A stretch of DNA of 27,654 bases, from NCBI GenBank assembly GCA_002007315.1, contig LNZQ01000077.1:1-27654 (forward strand). The letters are read 5' to 3'. The translations under genes and the position numbers were made by a program. The DNA is from Epulopiscium sp. Nele67-Bin004 (GTDB taxonomy: Bacteria > Bacillota_A > Clostridia > Lachnospirales > Cellulosilyticaceae). Below, in pieces: positions 24,335-27,654 of this stretch. The notes beneath the pieces were generated by a model. The model was not told where the DNA came from, made no database searches, and was given only the letters and a program-made list of their open reading frames with translations. The stretch's first letter is position 1. Each line of letters begins with the position of its first letter.

Positions 24335-24363
24335 TTGACCAAAAGTCGACAATATGTTATAAT
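24335..24363 (+). promoter_or_regulatory. SigA promoter of the XRE regulator gene
   Basis: TTGACC (24335-24340), a 17-nt spacer and TATAAT (24358-24363) lie 30 nt before the ATG. AAAAGTCGACAATAT in the spacer includes the palindrome GTCGAC. Confidence 0.8.
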
Positions 24364-24393
24364 ATATAAGACTACTTTATAGGGGGAGGTTTT

Positions 24394-24696
24394 ATGAACA
24401 TATTAGGCACACGGCTTTCTGGGTTGTTAAAAGAGCAAAATTTGACCCAGCGTGATTTGGCGGCAAAAGTAGGTCTTACCGATATGAGTATTTGCAGGTA
24501 TGTAACGGGTAAGGGCTTGCCAAAAAGCGAAACTCTAGCCAAAATCGCAATTGAGCTAAATACAACAGTTGAATATTTATTAGGACAGGAGCTTGACGAG
24601 AAGTATAACTTTAATACGATAAAACGTATGGTGTCAGAACACCGAAAAGAGCTTACTTCTGACCAAAAACTTGAAATTATAAAACTTCTTTTGTAG
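24394..24696 (+). CDS. XRE-family transcriptional regulator
   Basis: 100 residues. The Cro/C1-type helix-turn-helix spans about 6-63 (LSGLLKEQNLTQRDLAAKVG, MSICRYVTGKGLPKSETLAKIA). A short helical tail (KRMVSEHRKELTSDQKLEIIKLLL) may help dimerisation. GGGGGAGG lies 4 nt before the ATG. It stands alone on the plus strand and is divergent from the small secreted protein gene. The stop codon lies in a GTAG-start palindrome. Targets are unknown; self-regulation and control of the divergent gene are plausible. Confidence 0.9.
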   Translation: MNILGTRLSGLLKEQNLTQRDLAAKVGLTDMSICRYVTGKGLPKSETLAKIAIELNTTVEYLLGQELDEKYNFNTIKRMVSEHRKELTSDQKLEIIKLLL

Positions 24697-24720
24697 AGGG
24701 ACGCCAGTGACGTCCCCTAC
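24693..24720. repeat. GC-rich palindrome variant at convergent gene ends
   Basis: GTAGAGGGACG and ACGTCCCCTAC flank a short centre (CCAGTG). It resembles the other dispersed palindromes in its CCAGTGAC centre and CCCCTAC end, but with GGGACG in place of GGGCGG. The stop of the XRE gene and the stop of a small minus-strand gene both lie in it. Confidence 0.6.
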
Positions 24721-24848
24721 TGATCCTCATCGGCGATATAATCGCTAGTATTAATAGGCTGGTCCTCGTATTTTGTAAGTTCTTTAATCCAAGTGAATTG
24801 AAAGTCTAAGTCAGTAAAGTTATTCGATACAAAATTATAATTGTCCAT
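24717..24848 (-). CDS. Small acidic hypothetical protein, 43 residues
   Basis: An open frame with GAGGTGATATT ending at the ATG, giving MDNYNFVSNNFTDLDF, an FTWIKELTKYEDQ middle and an acidic end (YIADEDQ). There is no membrane segment and the family is not recognised. It lies after the opp operon terminator and ends in a palindrome. A good ribosome site and coding-like sequence support it, but the size leaves doubt. Confidence 0.5.
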   Translation of the reverse strand: MDNYNFVSNNFTDLDFQFTWIKELTKYEDQPINTSDYIADEDQ

Positions 24849-24881
24849 AATATCACCTCATTATGAGTATGCCCAAAAAGC

Positions 24882-24925
24882 AAAAAAATAAACCACTACC
24901 AAACGGTAAATGGTTTATTTTTTTT
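24882..24925. terminator. Terminator of the opp operon
   Basis: AATAAACCA (24887-24895) pairs with TGGTTTATT (24911-24919), with an inner TACC/GGTA pairing and A/T runs on both sides. It lies at the stop of the 55-residue gene. Confidence 0.8.
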
Positions 24926-25091
24926 AGAACCAGAATACATCTACAAAGACAAAAAACAAAAAGAACGCTACAAAAAATATAGTAGCAATTGGGAGCATAA
25001 CTGAATATGCCGCCAAAATCATTGCCTTTTTTTCTTTCCAAGTCAAGTCTAGCCCAATCAAATCATTATCCCAATCATTTTGTTTCTTCAT
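24924..25091 (-). CDS. Small membrane protein, last gene of the opp operon, 55 residues
   Basis: The ATG is 9 nt after the oppF stop, with AAGGAGG overlapping the stop and 4 nt upstream. The peptide has a polar N-terminus (MKKQNDWDNDLIGLDLTWKE), then one or two hydrophobic segments (MILAAYSVMLPIATIFF, VAFFLFFVFVDVFWF). The stop falls at the terminator. This frame fits the gene order better than a 62-residue frame in the same place. The family is not recognised. It may be a small accessory membrane subunit, which is inference from the operon. Confidence 0.75.
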   Translation of the reverse strand: MKKQNDWDNDLIGLDLTWKEKKAMILAAYSVMLPIATIFFVAFFLFFVFVDVFWF

Positions 25092-25100
25092 AATGCCTCC

Positions 25101-26072
25101 TTAGTTGTATAAATGGCACGCCACAAAGTGATCGCCACCTCTATCTTTATATTCTGGACGCTGTGTTTTACAAATGTCCATACATTCACGACATCTCGTG
25201 TGAAACTTGCACCCATCTGGCGGGTTTGCTGGCGACGGAATGTCCCCTTCCAATACGATACGGTTCATCTTAACCGTTGGGTCTGGCATCGGAATTGCAC
25301 TAAACAACGCTTTTGTGTATGGGTGCATTGGATTTTTGAAAATTTCTTCTCTAGGTGCTTTTTCAACCAAATTGCCAAGGTACATAACCCCAACTTCGTC
25401 CGAAATATGCTCAACAACGCTCAAATCGTGAGAAATAAACACATAACTTATACCTCTATCACGTTGTAAATCCATAAGCAAGTTTATAACTTGTGCCTGA
25501 ATTGACACGTCTAGTGCCGACACTGGCTCATCACACACTACCACTTTTGGTTGAAGTGCAATTGCACGTGCGATACATATACGCTGTCTTTGCCCCCCCG
25601 AAAACTCGTGAGGATAACGGTCAATATGGTGGTCTTGAAGTCCACATTCACGCATAATTTGCATAACGTAACTTCTAATTTCTTTGTCTGGCACAAGTTT
25701 GTGCTCTCGTACAGCTTCCCCAATTATTTCACCAACTGGCATTTTTGGGCTAAGTGAGCTATACGGGTCTTGGAAAATAAGCTGAATTTGTGGACGAACG
25801 TCACGAAGTTCTTTTTTCGACAATGCGAACAAATCTTTCCCATCAAACATAACGCTACCGCCGTCATTTTCGTGAAGTCTAAGCAGTGTACGCCCAACTG
25901 TAGTTTTCCCACAGCCAGACTCACCTACAAGCCCGAAAGTCGAACTTTTTTTAACTTCAAACGATACTCCATCAACAGCTTTAACACGACTAACAACTTT
26001 TTGCATCAAACCACCCCTAATAGGGTAATGTTTTTTCAAATTGTCAACTTTTAACACTACTTCATTATCCAT
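25101..26072 (-). CDS. oppF: Oligopeptide ABC transporter ATPase OppF
   Basis: 323 residues. Walker A is GESGCGKTT (50-58), Q-loop LIFQDPYSSL near 98-107, signature FSGGQRQR (157-164), Walker B VVVCDEP (177-183) with SALDVS, and an H-loop His in FISHDLSVV. The C-terminal oligo_HPY region carries four Cys (CKFHTRCRECMDICK, then ACHLYN), typical of the Opp/Dpp ATPases. With OppD it powers peptide import through OppB/OppC. The ATG overlaps the OppD stop as TAATG. The next gene encodes a small membrane protein. Confidence 0.95.
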   Translation of the reverse strand: MDNEVVLKVDNLKKHYPIRGGLMQKVVSRVKAVDGVSFEVKKSSTFGLVGESGCGKTTVGRTLLRLHENDGGSVMFDGKDLFALSKKELRDVRPQIQLIFQDPYSSLSPKMPVGEIIGEAVREHKLVPDKEIRSYVMQIMRECGLQDHHIDRYPHEFSGGQRQRICIARAIALQPKVVVCDEPVSALDVSIQAQVINLLMDLQRDRGISYVFISHDLSVVEHISDEVGVMYLGNLVEKAPREEIFKNPMHPYTKALFSAIPMPDPTVKMNRIVLEGDIPSPANPPDGCKFHTRCRECMDICKTQRPEYKDRGGDHFVACHLYN

Positions 26073-27205
26073 TATGAGTTCCCTCCTTTATAAAGGTGAC
26101 AGGCTACTTTGTGTCCATTTTCAATAATTTGCAGTTCTGGCAGTGGTCCATTGCAAGCGTCAACACACATGTTACAACGATCTTTAAAATAACAGTGGTT
26201 TGGCAAATGCACAGGGTTTGGAACCGCCCCTGGTATCGAATACAGTCTATCAACAATTTGATTTACAACAGGTTTACTTTTGATTAACCCGATAGTGTAT
26301 GGGTGTTTTGGATTTAAAAACACTTCGTGTGCCGTCCCCTGCTCTGCAATTCGACCTGCGTACATAACAACAACGTAATCTGCCATTTCGGCAACAACCC
26401 CAAGGTCATGCGTTATTAAAAGTATACTTGCGTCGATTTTATCTTTCAAATCTCTAAGCAACTCAAGAACTTGTGCTTGAATTGTAACGTCAAGTGCCGT
26501 CGTAGGCTCGTCAGCGATAATCATTTTTGGATTACAACAAAGTGACATCGCAATCATAACACGTTGACGCATACCTCCAGAAAGCTCATGTGGAAACGAT
26601 TTATACACACCTTCCGCACGTGCAATCCCAACAAGCTCAAGCATTTTAATCGTTTGTGCTTTAAGGTCATCTTTTTTCACGTCTGGTCTATGTAGCATAA
26701 TTGCTTCTTCAATTTGAGCACCAATTCTAAACACTGGGTTAAGACTTGTCATCGGTTCTTGGAAAATCATCGAAATTTCATTTCCACGAATTTTTTGCAT
26801 CTCTTTTAGAGGCGTCTTAACGATATCAACAGGGCCACTTGCACGGTTGTATCTTATAGCACCGTCTGTAATTTGTCCAGACGGCCCCATAACAAGTTTC
26901 ATAACTGACATACTTGTAACAGATTTTCCACAGCCTGATTCACCAACAAGTGCAACCGTTTTACCGTGTGGAATTTCGATATTTACACCGTTTACCGAAC
27001 GGACAACGCCCATATCGGTATAAAAATACGTGTGTAAATTTTCAATTTCAAGTATGTTATTTGGATTTTTCATAGTAGTTTGATATTCTGACGCTGGCAC
27101 ATTTTTACGTTTCTTTTCAGCTTCAAACTTTTTCATAATCGCTCTATTAGATTTTGCTATTTCTTTCATTTTTTTTGCAGCTTCTTTTTGCTCTGCCGTT
27201 TTCAT
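26072..27205 (-). CDS. oppD: Oligopeptide ABC transporter ATPase OppD
   Basis: 377 residues from the ATG with AGGTAGGTG (27212-27220) about 6 nt upstream; a GTG three codons earlier lies inside that ribosome site. Residues 1-45 are a Lys/Glu/Ala-rich helical extension (EQKEAAKKMKEIAKSN, MKKFEAEKKRK) that is unusual for the family. Walker A is GESGCGKSVT from residue 88, signature LSGGMRQRV, Walker B IIADEP, followed by TALDVT. The C-terminal oligo_HPY region has Cys residues near CYFKDRCNMCVDAC and ACHLYKGG. It pairs with OppF to drive peptide uptake. It follows OppC by 9 nt and overlaps OppF by one base. Confidence 0.95.
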   Translation of the reverse strand: MKTAEQKEAAKKMKEIAKSNRAIMKKFEAEKKRKNVPASEYQTTMKNPNNILEIENLHTYFYTDMGVVRSVNGVNIEIPHGKTVALVGESGCGKSVTSMSVMKLVMGPSGQITDGAIRYNRASGPVDIVKTPLKEMQKIRGNEISMIFQEPMTSLNPVFRIGAQIEEAIMLHRPDVKKDDLKAQTIKMLELVGIARAEGVYKSFPHELSGGMRQRVMIAMSLCCNPKMIIADEPTTALDVTIQAQVLELLRDLKDKIDASILLITHDLGVVAEMADYVVVMYAGRIAEQGTAHEVFLNPKHPYTIGLIKSKPVVNQIVDRLYSIPGAVPNPVHLPNHCYFKDRCNMCVDACNGPLPELQIIENGHKVACHLYKGGNS

Positions 27206-27214
27206 ATCAATCAC

Positions 27215-27654
27215 CTACCTTTTCATTTTAGGGTCAAAGGCATCACGTAGCCCATCACCTACAAAGTTAAAGCCAAGTACAGTTATAAGAATACATAATC
27301 CCGGTGGCAACCACATAAACACATATTCACGAAGAATAATCGGGTCACTAACAACGTTAACCATGTTGCCCCAAGATGCATATGGGAACGGAACTCCAAT
27401 TCCAAGATAACTATACGCCGCTTCTGTTAATATAACGCTACCCATTCCCATCGTTGCAACAACTATAAGCTGTGGCATAACGTTTGGAACAAGGTGTTTC
27501 ATAATTCTTCTTACAGGGTGAATACCAGTTGCCTCTGTTGCAACCATAAATTCACGCTCTCTTAAACTTAAAATTTGTCCTCTAACAAGTCTCGCAACAC
27601 TAGCCCAGCCCATAAGACCCATAACTAATGTAAGCCAGTATATTTTTTGGTTTT
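27215..27654 (-). CDS. oppC: Oligopeptide ABC transporter permease OppC (partial, N-terminus beyond the window)
   Basis: The frame is open to the window edge, and 145 C-terminal residues are visible. The EAA coupling motif is clear (MVATEATGIHPVRRIMKHLVPN), along with LTEAAYSYLGIGV, WGNMVN and the conserved end GDGLRDAFDPKMKR. It is a membrane component of the Opp peptide importer and couples to the OppD/OppF ATPases encoded directly downstream. OppA and OppB would be expected beyond the window. Confidence 0.94.
   Translation of the reverse strand, partial: NQKIYWLTLVMGLMGWASVARLVRGQILSLREREFMVATEATGIHPVRRIMKHLVPNVMPQLIVVATMGMGSVILTEAAYSYLGIGVPFPYASWGNMVNVVSDPIILREYVFMWLPPGLCILITVLGFNFVGDGLRDAFDPKMKR

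Noticed and set aside
24853..25041. 62-residue minus-strand frame after oppF
   Set aside because: A different frame starting at 25091 has the AAGGAGG site, the correct position after oppF and a stop at the terminator.

Overview
The window looks like an AT-rich chromosomal segment of a motile, low-GC Clostridia-type Firmicute, probably from the Lachnospirales and their relatives. The grounds are strong AAGGAGG-type ribosome sites, SigA and SigD style promoters, a spoVF (dipicolinate synthase) remnant, a DUF5711/CvpA pair, YesL/DUF624 and UppP proteins, and flagellins whose C-domains share an F-x-VGAN motif. Taxonomy is inferred from gene content and style only. No tRNA, rRNA, insertion sequence, phage module or CRISPR array was recognised.

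Positions 1-4501 (minus strand) hold a three-gene operon: DUF5711 membrane-anchored beta-propeller protein, CvpA-like membrane protein, and an Hsp70/actin-fold ATPase cut by the window edge. Its promoter lies inside the terminator of a divergent flagellin (flagellin 1). Positions 4695-14441 (mostly plus strand) form a flagellin island with three further flagellins, one of them 1015 residues long. The island is interrupted by a 21-bp tandem array fused to a palindromic repeat, by a PLAT-domain protein, and by a minus-strand amino-acid ABC transporter pair (binding lipoprotein and permease) with no ATPase gene beside it. At least one flagellin has a good SigD-type promoter.

Positions 14501-17860 are accessory in character. 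They hold a YgiT-type zinc-finger/DUF4258 toxin-antitoxin-like pair, dipicolinate synthase subunit B with an N-terminally truncated subunit A, two Uma2-family (PD-(D/E)XK-like) genes, a 53-residue small protein and a possible short structured RNA. The second Uma2 gene overlaps the end of an Lrp/AsnC regulator-aminotransferase operon (17853-19507).

Positions 19646-25091 hold undecaprenyl-diphosphatase UppP, a dCache chemoreceptor, a TRASH-like metal-site membrane protein, a YesL/DUF624 membrane protein, a small secreted hypothetical protein and an XRE regulator. From 25101 to the right edge is an oligopeptide ABC transporter operon (OppC, OppD, OppF). A 55-residue membrane protein is encoded as its last gene.

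A family of GC-rich palindromes (GGGCGG...CCGCCC core, about 19-26 bp) is scattered between genes in an otherwise AT-rich sequence, and several copies coincide with gene ends. The points most worth follow-up are the DUF5711-CvpA-Hsp70-like operon, the multi-flagellin locus with shared hypervariable modules, the palindrome/tandem-repeat family, the truncated dpaA, and the Uma2 gene coupled to an aminotransferase.
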